A stretch of DNA of 34,008 nucleotides from Sanguibacter suaedae (GTDB lineage: Bacteria; Actinomycetota; Actinomycetes; Actinomycetales; Cellulomonadaceae): contig NZ_JAEINH010000002.1 of NCBI RefSeq assembly GCF_016342785.1, forward strand, positions 1 to 34,008, written 5' to 3'. The number at the start of each line of letters is the position of its first letter. The first letter of the stretch is position 1. The notes beneath the pieces are model-generated. The model made no database searches. It had not been told where the DNA came from and was given only the letters and a program-made list of their open reading frames with translations. The translations under genes and the position numbers were made by a program. Below are positions 24,570-31,474 of the stretch, one piece after another.

Positions 24570-26009
24570 ATGACACTGCCGGACAGCACTCCCGGCCCAG
24601 CCCACGCCGCCGACGACGCCGACGACGCCCAAGAGGCCCGGGTGCCGGCCTGCCGACGCTACGCGGTGGCCGGCCTGGGCAACCGTGCCGAGATGTACGT
24701 CGAGGCCGTCGCAGGAGCCCATGCCGACGTCGCCGAGCTCGTCGCCTGGTGCGAGCCCAACCCCGTGCGCGCCGCGTACTACGACGCGCGGGCCGCCGAG
24801 CTGGGCATCTCCACCGTGCCCCTGCCGCGCTACGACCCGGCCGACCTCGAGCGCATGGTCGCCGAGCAGCGGGTGGACGTCGTCATCGTCACCACTCCCG
24901 ACCACACCCACGCCGACGTCGCCGCGCGCGCCATGCGGGCCGGGGCGGACGTCGTCGTCGAGAAGCCGCTGACCACCGACCTCGCGGGGGCGCGGATCTT
25001 CGAGGAGGTGCAGACCGAGACGGGCCGCGACCTCACGGTGACGTTCAACTACCGGTACTCGCCGCGGAACTCCACGCTCAAGGAGGTGGTGGCGTCGGGC
25101 GAGATCGGCGAGGTGACGTCTGTGCACTTCGAGTGGGTGCTCGACACCCGGCACGGGGCGGACTACTTCCGCCGGTGGCACCGGCTCAAGGAGAACTCCG
25201 GCGGGCTGCTCGTCCACAAGTCGAGCCACCACTTCGACCTCGTCAACTGGTGGCTCGACGACCTCCCCACGCGCGTCTTCGCCAGCGGTGGCCTGCGCTT
25301 CTACGGGCCCGACGCGGCCGCCCGGCGCGGGCTGGGGGAGCGACCCGCGCGCGGCACGGGTGAGCATGCCGCGACCGACCCCTTCGCGCTCGACCTCCGT
25401 GACGACCCGCGGCTGCGCGACCTCTACCTCGAGGCTGAGGGGCACGACGGGTACCTGCGCGACCTCGACGTCTTCTCCGGGCCCATCACCATCGAGGACA
25501 ACCTCGCCGTGGTCGTCGACTACGAGCGCGGCGCGACGCTCACGTACTCGCTCAACGCCCACGGGCCCTGGGAGGGGTACACCGTCGCGGTCAACGGGAC
25601 CGCCGGTCGCGCGGAGCTCACCGTCGTGGAGCGCACCTCCGTCCCGGCGTTCCCCGGGGCGGGCGACGTCCTCGACGCGAGCGCCCACGAGGACAAGGGG
25701 TCCGTGTCGCGCGGGCCCGCCGTCGACGCCGGGCCGGGCGCGGCCCGCGTGCGCGGCAACCGTCTGGTGGTGCAGCAGCACTGGGGCGAGGCGCGGGAGG
25801 TGCCCGTCGTCGAGGGTGCCGGTGGGCACGGTGGGGGCGACGCGAAGCTCCTGGCCCACGTGTTCCGCGGCGTCACGGACGACCCGCTGGGCCTGCACGC
25901 GGGCCCGCTCGACGGGTTCCGGTCGCTCGCCGTCGGGATCGCCGCCAACCGGTCGTTGCGGTCCGGGACGTCGGAGCGGGTGGAGCACCTGGGGCTGCAG
26001 CTCCGCTGA
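24570..26009 (+). CDS. Gfo/Idh/MocA family protein, second of a tandem pair
   Basis: This 479-aa protein is a paralogue of the preceding one and has an extra acidic N-terminal tail (about 28 aa) before the Rossmann motif YAVAGLGNRAEMY. EKP is at 131-133. The motif GGLLVHKSSHHFD (211-223) again has His216 in place of the usual Asp, with His220 conserved. Shared blocks include LVAWCEPNPVR, ASGEIGEVTSVHFEW, VFASGGLRFYG and DPFALDLRDDPRL. The ATG has only a weak GAGAG ribosome site, and the 37-base gap from the first copy indicates co-transcription. The C-terminal third differs most, which may mean a different substrate or a heteromeric complex. A bidirectional hairpin at 26015-26050 ends the operon. 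Confidence 0.88.
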   Translation: MTLPDSTPGPAHAADDADDAQEARVPACRRYAVAGLGNRAEMYVEAVAGAHADVAELVAWCEPNPVRAAYYDARAAELGISTVPLPRYDPADLERMVAEQRVDVVIVTTPDHTHADVAARAMRAGADVVVEKPLTTDLAGARIFEEVQTETGRDLTVTFNYRYSPRNSTLKEVVASGEIGEVTSVHFEWVLDTRHGADYFRRWHRLKENSGGLLVHKSSHHFDLVNWWLDDLPTRVFASGGLRFYGPDAAARRGLGERPARGTGEHAATDPFALDLRDDPRLRDLYLEAEGHDGYLRDLDVFSGPITIEDNLAVVVDYERGATLTYSLNAHGPWEGYTVAVNGTAGRAELTVVERTSVPAFPGAGDVLDASAHEDKGSVSRGPAVDAGPGAARVRGNRLVVQQHWGEAREVPVVEGAGGHGGGDAKLLAHVFRGVTDDPLGLHAGPLDGFRSLAVGIAANRSLRSGTSERVEHLGLQLR

Positions 26010-26014
26010 ACCGC

Positions 26015-26050
26015 CCGGGCGCTGCCGGGCGCCGCCCGGCAGCTGCCCGG
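26015..26050. terminator. Bidirectional terminator hairpin between convergent genes
   Basis: CCGGGC+GCTGCCGGGC (26015-26030) pairs with GCCCGGCAGC+GCCCGG (26034-26050) with a single bulged T and a 3-base loop, giving 16 base pairs. It starts six bases after one stop codon and ends ten bases before the convergent gene's stop. Confidence 0.85.
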
Positions 26051-26060
26051 ACGGCGCCCG

Positions 26061-26744
26061 TCAGGCGACCGGGTAGCCCATGGCGTGGAGCTCCGGCAGC
26101 ACCGTCGCCGGGTCGGCGCCGAGCGCACGGACGATCTCGGCGGTCGCCGGGGCGTGCGCGAAGAAGTGCTCGACGACGGTCCGGTCGACGGCGCGCTCGA
26201 AGTAGTCGCGGGCGTGGTCCACGGACGTGTCGGGGTTGCCGTCGAGGCCGCTGAACAACCAGCGCGCCCCGTCGACGTCGAGGTGCTGCTCGTCCCACGT
26301 GCGCGGGTACTCCACGGGGGCGACCGTCCAGGTGTCGGCGTCCGCGAGCCGCCACAGGAGCACGGTGACGAGCGGGACGCCGTCGAGGACGTACGGCGCC
26401 GCACCCAGCGTGTCCGCGAGCCGGGCGGGGACGGACTCGAGGAGCCCGGGGAACGGTGCGGGCGGGTCCTGCGTGAACGGGCTGAGCGGCGCCTCGTGGT
26501 CGAACCCGCGCACGAGGACGCCCGCGGGCGTGAAGAGGATCGCGTACGTGTCACCGGCACCGTTGTCCATGGACGCCATGGCCTCGCCGTCGGCGTACGC
26601 GGCGTCGTAGGAGTACAGCCGGTACTCGCGTTCGGGGCAGAGCACCGCGTCGAGGGCCGCCATGGACACCGACCACGCCCGGAGGTTCGCGGGTCCGGGG
26701 AGGCGTGACGCGAGCAGCGCCGCGCTCGATGGTGCGTCGATCAT
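26061..26744 (-). CDS. Hypothetical protein, 227 aa
   Basis: I do not recognise this soluble protein as a named family. It has no signal peptide or membrane segment. Notable stretches are ASMDNGAGDTYAILFTPAGVLVRGFDHE (about 57-84), a central WRLADADTW region, and a C-terminal part, EHFFAHAPATAEIVRALGADPATVLPELHAMGY, that could be a helical pair. The pattern of a Gly-rich strand followed by RGFDHE looks like a conserved core rather than random sequence. The ATG at 26744 has no Shine-Dalgarno site. CAGACT ends seven bases upstream, a possible leaderless -10. Hairpins on both sides isolate it from neighbouring operons, so it is probably a single-gene unit unrelated to them. Confidence 0.7.
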   Translation of the reverse strand: MIDAPSSAALLASRLPGPANLRAWSVSMAALDAVLCPEREYRLYSYDAAYADGEAMASMDNGAGDTYAILFTPAGVLVRGFDHEAPLSPFTQDPPAPFPGLLESVPARLADTLGAAPYVLDGVPLVTVLLWRLADADTWTVAPVEYPRTWDEQHLDVDGARWLFSGLDGNPDTSVDHARDYFERAVDRTVVEHFFAHAPATAEIVRALGADPATVLPELHAMGYPVA

Positions 26745-26775
26745 GGCGGCAAGTCTGCCAGGACGTCGCCCTGCT

Positions 26776-26818
26776 CTCGACGTGCGGGCCTCGCCTCCCA
26801 CGAGGTCCGCACGTCGAG
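26776..26818 (-). terminator. Long hairpin terminating the sugar-acid operon
   Basis: TCGACGTGCGGGCCTCG (26777-26793) pairs with CGAGGTCCGCACGTCGA (26801-26817) with one G-T wobble and a 7-base loop; one more C-G pair closes the base. It begins eight bases after the stop codon of the dehydrogenase gene on the minus strand. Confidence 0.88.
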
Positions 26819-26826
26819 GCGGTCGC

Positions 26827-27849
26827 TCAGCCGAGGCGGAGCATGACCTTGCTGCTGCCCGTCGAGCGGTCGGCGGCCACGGACATGGCCTCCTCGGCGG
26901 CGTCGAGGTCGAACGTGTGCGTCATGAGGGGGTCGACGTCGAGACCGTCGGCGAGCGCCACGAGCGCGTCGTCCACCTCCTCGGAGAAGCGGTAGGAGCC
27001 GATCCAGGTGAGCTCGCGGGTGACGAGGTCGCCGAGGGTCACGGGCACGGCCGTGCCCGGGAGGTTCCCGACCTGGACGATCGTGCCGCCCTTGGCAGTG
27101 GCTCGCAGGACCGCGGCGAGGGCGGCCGCGGCACCGGAGGCCTCGAAGACGAGCTCGACGTCCTGCGGGAGGTCGGCGGACGTGAGGTCGACCGTCTCGT
27201 CCGCGCCCATGGCGTCTGCGACGGCGAGCGACGACCGCACGACGTCCGCCGCGACGACGTGCGCGGCTCCCGCGTGCTTCGCGGCGGCGACCACGAGGGC
27301 GCCGATCGGGCCGGTGCCGTTGACGAGCACCGTGCGACCGGTGAGGTCGCCCGCGCGCCCGACCGCGTGGAGGGCGACGGCGAGCGGTTCGGCGAGGGCG
27401 CCGCGCCGGGTGCTCACGCCGTCGGGCAGCGGACGCACCTGGCCCGCGCGCACCGCGCGGAGCTCGCTGAAGCCCCCGTCGGTGTGCGGGTCGAAGGCGG
27501 CGGACCCGAAGTACCGAACGTGCGGGTAGAGGTTGGTGCGGCCGGCGAGCCGCTCGGGCATGCGCCCGTCCCCGACGAGCTGGGCGGGCTGGAACGTCAC
27601 GGGCTGCCCGACGTCCACACCGGTCACGCCGCTGCCGAGGCCCACGACCCGGCCTGCCACCTCGTGCCCGAGGACCATGGGGTGCTTGAGCTCGGCGGTG
27701 CCGGAGCGGCCGTGACGCCAGTAGGCGAGGTCGGACCCGCAGATCCCGCCCCACTCCATGGCGACGAGGACCTCCCCCTCGCGGGGGGCGGGATCGGGCA
27801 GCTCGTCGACCCGCAGGTCTCCGGCGCCGTGGACGACGACGGCCCTCAT
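26827..27849 (-). CDS. L-idonate 5-dehydrogenase-like medium-chain dehydrogenase lacking the structural zinc site
   Basis: This 340-aa MDR-superfamily enzyme resembles IdnD/RspB-type dehydrogenases that interconvert L-idonate or L-gulonate with a 5-keto acid using NAD(P). Shared features are GGICGSDL, HPMVLGHEV, VRYFGSAAFDPHTDGGF and RTNLYPH. Catalytic zinc ligands Cys37, His62 and Glu63 and the AEP motif (Glu154) are kept, as is the nucleotide site NGTGPIG (177-183). The loop that normally binds structural zinc with four Cys is at about 87-108. Here it reads PAQLVGDGRMPERLAGRTNLY, with V, G, P and Y in the Cys positions and two extra residues. The ATG overlaps the MHS transporter gene by four bases. 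It is the last gene of the GntR-controlled operon. Confidence 0.88.
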   Translation of the reverse strand: MRAVVVHGAGDLRVDELPDPAPREGEVLVAMEWGGICGSDLAYWRHGRSGTAELKHPMVLGHEVAGRVVGLGSGVTGVDVGQPVTFQPAQLVGDGRMPERLAGRTNLYPHVRYFGSAAFDPHTDGGFSELRAVRAGQVRPLPDGVSTRRGALAEPLAVALHAVGRAGDLTGRTVLVNGTGPIGALVVAAAKHAGAAHVVAADVVRSSLAVADAMGADETVDLTSADLPQDVELVFEASGAAAALAAVLRATAKGGTIVQVGNLPGTAVPVTLGDLVTRELTWIGSYRFSEEVDDALVALADGLDVDPLMTHTFDLDAAEEAMSVAADRSTGSSKVMLRLG

Positions 27850-29252
27850 ACCGCGTCCTCGAGCCGGACGAGGTCGCGGCCCCGGACCTCGGGGGAGACG
27901 ACCGCGGACACGAGCGTGATCGCCGAGTAGGCGACGAGCATCGCGGCGATCGGCCACCAGGAGCCGGTCCACGCCGTGAGCGACGCGGCCAGGAGCGGGC
28001 CGATCGCGGTGGCGAGGATGCCGCCGATCTCCTTGGCGAGGGCGAGCTGCGTGAAGCGGGTGCGGGCACCGAAGAGCTCGGCCATCGTCACGCTCTCGAG
28101 CGAGAACAGGCCGAGGACGGCGAGGTTGTGCAGGAGGATCATCGACAGCGTGACCGCGACCGTGCTGCCCTCGGAGACGAGGTGCATGAGCGGGAAGGCG
28201 AGGATCCCCGACACGACCGTGAGGGCCATGTAGACGGGGCGGCGGCCGACGCGGTCGCTGACGAGGCCGACGAGGGGGACGGTGGCGAAGCCGACGGCCG
28301 AGCTGATGAGCAGGGCGTTCGTCGCGATGCTCCGGTCGAGCAGCAGCGTCGTGGCGAGGTAGCCGACGAGGAACGTCTGGATGAGGCCGGAGTTGCCGGC
28401 CTGGCCGAAGCGCAGGCCGAGGGCGATGAAGAACGCCTTGCCCTTGCGCTGCTTCACTGCGGCGGCGAGGACGTCCGAGCCGCTCGCCTTCGAGGGCGTC
28501 GCAGCGGCGGCCTCGAGCTTCTCACGGCTGATGGCGACGCCCTCCTCGTCGAGGTCGGCGCGGTTCTCGAAGACCGGGCTCTCCTTGAGGTGGGTCCGGA
28601 TCCACAGGGCGAAGAGCATGAGGAAGAAGCTCAGGAGGAACGGCAGGCGCCAGCCCCAGGAGATGAGCTGGTCCTCGGAGAGCACCGCGATGAGGATCGC
28701 CCACAGGCCGGTCGCGGCGAGCGTGCCGGTGTTCGTCCCGAGGCTCACGAGCGACGCGATGACACCGCGGCGCTTGACCGGGGCGTACTCGGCGAGCATC
28801 GTCGTGGCCCCCGCGATCTCGGCGCCGGCACCGAAGCCCTGGACGAGGCGCAGGACGACGAGCAGCGCGGGTGCGGCGATGCCGATCTGCGCGTAGGTCG
28901 GCAGGACGCCGATGAGCGTGGTCGACGCGCCCATGAGGGCGATGGTGATGAACAGGACGCGCTTGCGCCCGATCCGGTCACCCATGCGGCCGAAGTACAC
29001 GGCTCCCACGAGCCGAGCGACGTAGCCGACACCGTACGTGCCCATGGCGGCGATGAGACCGATCGCCGGGCTGACGTCGGGGAAGAAGATGTCGTTGAAG
29101 ACGATCGCTGCCGCGAGGGAGTACAGCTGGAAGTCCATGAACTCCATGGCGGTGCCGAGCCAGCCCGAGACGGCGGCCTTCTTGAGGTCGCTCGTGCTCC
29201 GGGTGGCGGCCGCCGCGGGCGGCGTCGCGGTCGACGGGTCGTGCTGCGTCAT
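27846..29252 (-). CDS. MFS transporter of the MHS (metabolite:H+ symporter) family
   Basis: This 468-aa inner-membrane protein has 12 predicted helices and MHS/MFS signatures: GDRIGRKR in the loop after helix 2 (91-98) and RLVQGFGAGAEIAGAT in helix 4 (135-150). It would import an organic or sugar acid with protons. AAAGGAG lies six bases before the ATG. It sits between the mannonate dehydratase-family gene (upstream) and the idonate dehydrogenase-like gene (4-base overlap downstream), so the substrate is probably a hexonate such as L-idonate, L-gulonate, D-mannonate or D-gluconate. An insertion of charged residues lies in the central loop (about 228-260). Confidence 0.9.
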   Translation of the reverse strand: MTQHDPSTATPPAAAATRSTSDLKKAAVSGWLGTAMEFMDFQLYSLAAAIVFNDIFFPDVSPAIGLIAAMGTYGVGYVARLVGAVYFGRMGDRIGRKRVLFITIALMGASTTLIGVLPTYAQIGIAAPALLVVLRLVQGFGAGAEIAGATTMLAEYAPVKRRGVIASLVSLGTNTGTLAATGLWAILIAVLSEDQLISWGWRLPFLLSFFLMLFALWIRTHLKESPVFENRADLDEEGVAISREKLEAAAATPSKASGSDVLAAAVKQRKGKAFFIALGLRFGQAGNSGLIQTFLVGYLATTLLLDRSIATNALLISSAVGFATVPLVGLVSDRVGRRPVYMALTVVSGILAFPLMHLVSEGSTVAVTLSMILLHNLAVLGLFSLESVTMAELFGARTRFTQLALAKEIGGILATAIGPLLAASLTAWTGSWWPIAAMLVAYSAITLVSAVVSPEVRGRDLVRLEDAV

Positions 29253-29298
29253 CGTGTGCTCCTTTGCCCCGCTGTCGCGGAACGATGCTGCGCGCTGG

Positions 29299-29318
29299 CC
29301 CCGCGGTGCTCCGCGGGG
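29299..29318. other. Intercistronic hairpin between the dehydratase and transporter genes
   Basis: CCCCGCGG (29299-29306) pairs perfectly with CCGCGGGG (29311-29318) around TGCT. It lies 46 bases after the dehydratase stop and 46 bases before the transporter start, so it could reduce read-through or protect the upstream message. Confidence 0.6.
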
Positions 29319-29364
29319 GTGGTCCGGGTGGTCGGTCGGTGGTGGTGCGGCGGTGCCGTGCGGG

Positions 29365-30573
29365 TCACCAGTCGTGGACGGAGCCGTCGAGGCGGCGTGC
29401 GACGGGCAGGTACCGGGGGTCGTAGGGGAAGCGCTCGGCGGCCTTCTCGTCGTACTCGACGCCCAGGCCGGGCTCCTCGCTCGGGTTGAGCATCCCGTCC
29501 GAGAACGTCACGCCGCTGCGGAACACCTCCATGGTCTCGGGCGCGTGCTCCATGTACTCCTGGATGCCGAAGTTGGGCACGGTGAGGTCGAGGTGCACGG
29601 CGGCGGCGAGCGTCACGGGCGAGAGGTCGGTGGCGCCGTGGGAGCCCGTGCGCACCTGGTACAGGGCGGCGAGGTCGAAGATGCGGCGCAGGTGGGTGAT
29701 GCCGCCGGCGTGGACGACGGTGGTGCGGACGTAGTCGATGAGCTGCTCGGTGATGAGCTGCTTGACGTCCCAGATGCTGTTGAGCACCTCGCCGACGGCG
29801 ATCGGCGTGGTCGTGTGCTGGCGGATGAGGCGGTACGCCTCCTGGTTCTCGGCCGGGGTGGGGTCCTCCATCCACAGGAGGCGGACGTCCTCGACGCTCT
29901 TGCCGAACGACGCGGCCTCGATGGGGGTGAGGCGGTGGTGGACGTCGTGCAGGAGGTGGAAGTCGAAGCCGAAGCGGTCGCGCACGGCCTCGAGGTACGT
30001 CGGGGCGTAGCGCAGGTAGGCCTCGGTGGACCAGGGCTGCTCGTCGGGCAGCGACGTGGCGGCGGGCTCGTAGACGGCGCCCTTGCGCACGCCGTAGCTG
30101 CCGGCGATGCCGGGCACGGCGGCCTGTGCGCGCACGGCGTGGTAGCCGCTCTCCCGGAACCTCGCCACGTCGTCGAGGAGGGACTCGGTGTCGGTCCCGC
30201 TGGCGTGGCAGTACACGAGGACGCCGTCGCGCGAGCGGCCGCCGAGGAGCTGGTAGACGGGCAGGCCCGCGACCTTGCCCTTGATGTCCCACAGGGCCGT
30301 GTCGACGGCGGAGATCGCGGTCATGGTGACGGGGCCGCGGCGCCAGTAGACGCCCTTGTAGAGGTACTGCCACATGTCCTCGATGCGGGCGGGGTCCTTG
30401 CCGACGAGGAGGGGGGCGACGTGGTCGCGCAGGTAGCTGGCGACGGCGAGCTCGCGGCCGTTGAGGGTGGCGTCCCCGAGGCCGGTCACGCCGTCGGAGG
30501 TGGTGACCCGGAGGGTGACGAAGTTCCGTCCCGGCCCGGCGACGAAGACCTCGACGCGTTCGATGGTGCTCAT
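29365..30573 (-). CDS. Mannonate dehydratase-family (ManD/RspA) enolase-superfamily enzyme
   Basis: This 402-aa protein belongs to the ManD subgroup of the enolase superfamily, which removes water from D-mannonate (or, in some members, D-gluconate) to give 2-keto-3-deoxygluconate. The metal ligands are Asp210, Glu236 (WMEDP) and Glu262 (VGE). His212 (in DVHH) and Tyr160 are the expected acid/base residues, and His312 lies in GSHGATD. Length and residue spacing match the family closely. Many ManD proteins are weak enzymes with other physiological roles, so D-mannonate activity is a prediction. The ATG at 30573 has AGGAG eight bases upstream. It is the first gene of the sugar-acid operon, divergent from the GntR gene, with an inverted repeat in between. 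Confidence 0.92.
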   Translation of the reverse strand: MSTIERVEVFVAGPGRNFVTLRVTTSDGVTGLGDATLNGRELAVASYLRDHVAPLLVGKDPARIEDMWQYLYKGVYWRRGPVTMTAISAVDTALWDIKGKVAGLPVYQLLGGRSRDGVLVYCHASGTDTESLLDDVARFRESGYHAVRAQAAVPGIAGSYGVRKGAVYEPAATSLPDEQPWSTEAYLRYAPTYLEAVRDRFGFDFHLLHDVHHRLTPIEAASFGKSVEDVRLLWMEDPTPAENQEAYRLIRQHTTTPIAVGEVLNSIWDVKQLITEQLIDYVRTTVVHAGGITHLRRIFDLAALYQVRTGSHGATDLSPVTLAAAVHLDLTVPNFGIQEYMEHAPETMEVFRSGVTFSDGMLNPSEEPGLGVEYDEKAAERFPYDPRYLPVARRLDGSVHDW

Positions 30574-30624
30574 GGTCCTGCTCCTGTCGGACGGCAACGG
30601 TGGCGTCAGCACCGCATCGCTGCG

Positions 30625-30639
30625 ATACAACACTTGTAT
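30625..30639. promoter_or_regulatory. Probable GntR operator in the divergent promoter region
   Basis: ATACAA-CAC-TTGTAT is a perfect inverted repeat with a 3-base spacer, in the style of FadR-subfamily operators (TTGTA/TACAA half sites). It lies 52-66 bases before the dehydratase start and 68-82 bases before the GntR start, so it can serve both. Confidence 0.75.
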
Positions 30640-30694
30640 GTAAGCGCGTGGATGGTAGATCCGTCAAGCCCCGGACGCGAGGGACCAAGGTCAC

Positions 30695-30700
30695 TACGAT
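30695..30700 (+). promoter_or_regulatory. Candidate leaderless -10 element of the GntR gene
   Basis: TACGAT ends six bases before the ATG at 30707, which has no Shine-Dalgarno sequence. The cacTACGAT context is identical to that of the LacI gene at 9088. Confidence 0.5.
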
Positions 30701-30706
30701 GGACGC

Positions 30707-31417
30707 ATGCCCTCCCCGACGACCCGCACCTCCAGCCGCCGAGCCGTCTACGACGCGCTGCGCAACCGGATCATCACGCTGGACCTTCCGCCTGGGAGCC
30801 CGCTGTCGGAGAACGAGCTCGCCGCCACGCTCGGGGTCTCGCGCACGCCCGTCCGGGAGAGCCTCATCCTGCTCCAGCAGGAGGGCCTGGTGCAGGTCTT
30901 CCCCAAGGTCGGGTCCTTCGTCTCGCGCGTCGACCCGGAGCGCGTCGCCGACGCCCAGTTCCTCCGCGAGGCGGTCGAGCTCGCCTCCCTCGACGACCTG
31001 CCGGACGAGCTCGACCCCGAGATCGTCGACGAGATGCGGGAGAACCTCGCCCTCCAGCAGGCGACGACCGACATGGAGACGTTCTTCCAGCTCGACGAGG
31101 CCTTCCACCACGGGCTCCTGCGGCTGGCCGGGCACGGCCGCACGTGGCCGACCGTCTCCGCCGCCAAGGGCCACCTCGACCGTGCGCGCCACCTCGGCCT
31201 CCAGGAGAAGGCCTCCACGCAGGGGTTCCTCGACCAGCACCTGGGCATCCTCGAAGCGGTGCTCACGCAGCAGCGCGAGACGGCGCGCACGCTCGTGCGC
31301 GACCACCTGCGCGCAGTCTTCGCCGACATCGAGAGCGTCCAGCGTCACTCGCCCGAGCTCTTCGCGTCGAACACCGGGACCGCCCCGCGTCGTCGCAGCG
31401 TCGCCGTCTGGTCCTGA
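30707..31417 (+). CDS. GntR-family (FadR subfamily) transcriptional regulator
   Basis: This 236-aa regulator has a winged helix-turn-helix at about residues 10-75 (NELAATLGVSRTPVRESL is the recognition part, with the wing at VQVFPKVGSFVSRVD). An all-helical FCD sensor domain follows (about 88-225) with the metal-linked His residues in FHHGLL, LDQHLG and VRDHLRA. FadR-type regulators of this kind usually sense a sugar acid. It diverges from the dehydratase/transporter/dehydrogenase operon and most likely represses it through the repeat at 30625-30639. The C-terminal ~20 residues are low in complexity. The ATG at 30707 fits leaderless transcription. It converges with the MpaB-family gene. Confidence 0.92.
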   Translation: MPSPTTRTSSRRAVYDALRNRIITLDLPPGSPLSENELAATLGVSRTPVRESLILLQQEGLVQVFPKVGSFVSRVDPERVADAQFLREAVELASLDDLPDELDPEIVDEMRENLALQQATTDMETFFQLDEAFHHGLLRLAGHGRTWPTVSAAKGHLDRARHLGLQEKASTQGFLDQHLGILEAVLTQQRETARTLVRDHLRAVFADIESVQRHSPELFASNTGTAPRRRSVAVWS

Positions 31418-31440
31418 TACCGCTGCTCCTGACCAGGTGG

Positions 31441-31465
31441 GGGGCGGCGCGGGTCGCCCGGCCCC
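31441..31465. terminator. Possible bidirectional terminator hairpin
   Basis: GGGGC (31441-31445) and CGGG (31450-31453) pair with CCCG (31457-31460) and GCCCC (31461-31465) around a 3-base loop, with a 4-base bulge. It lies in the 57-base gap between convergent genes. Confidence 0.45.
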
Positions 31466-31474
31466 TCGGCATGC

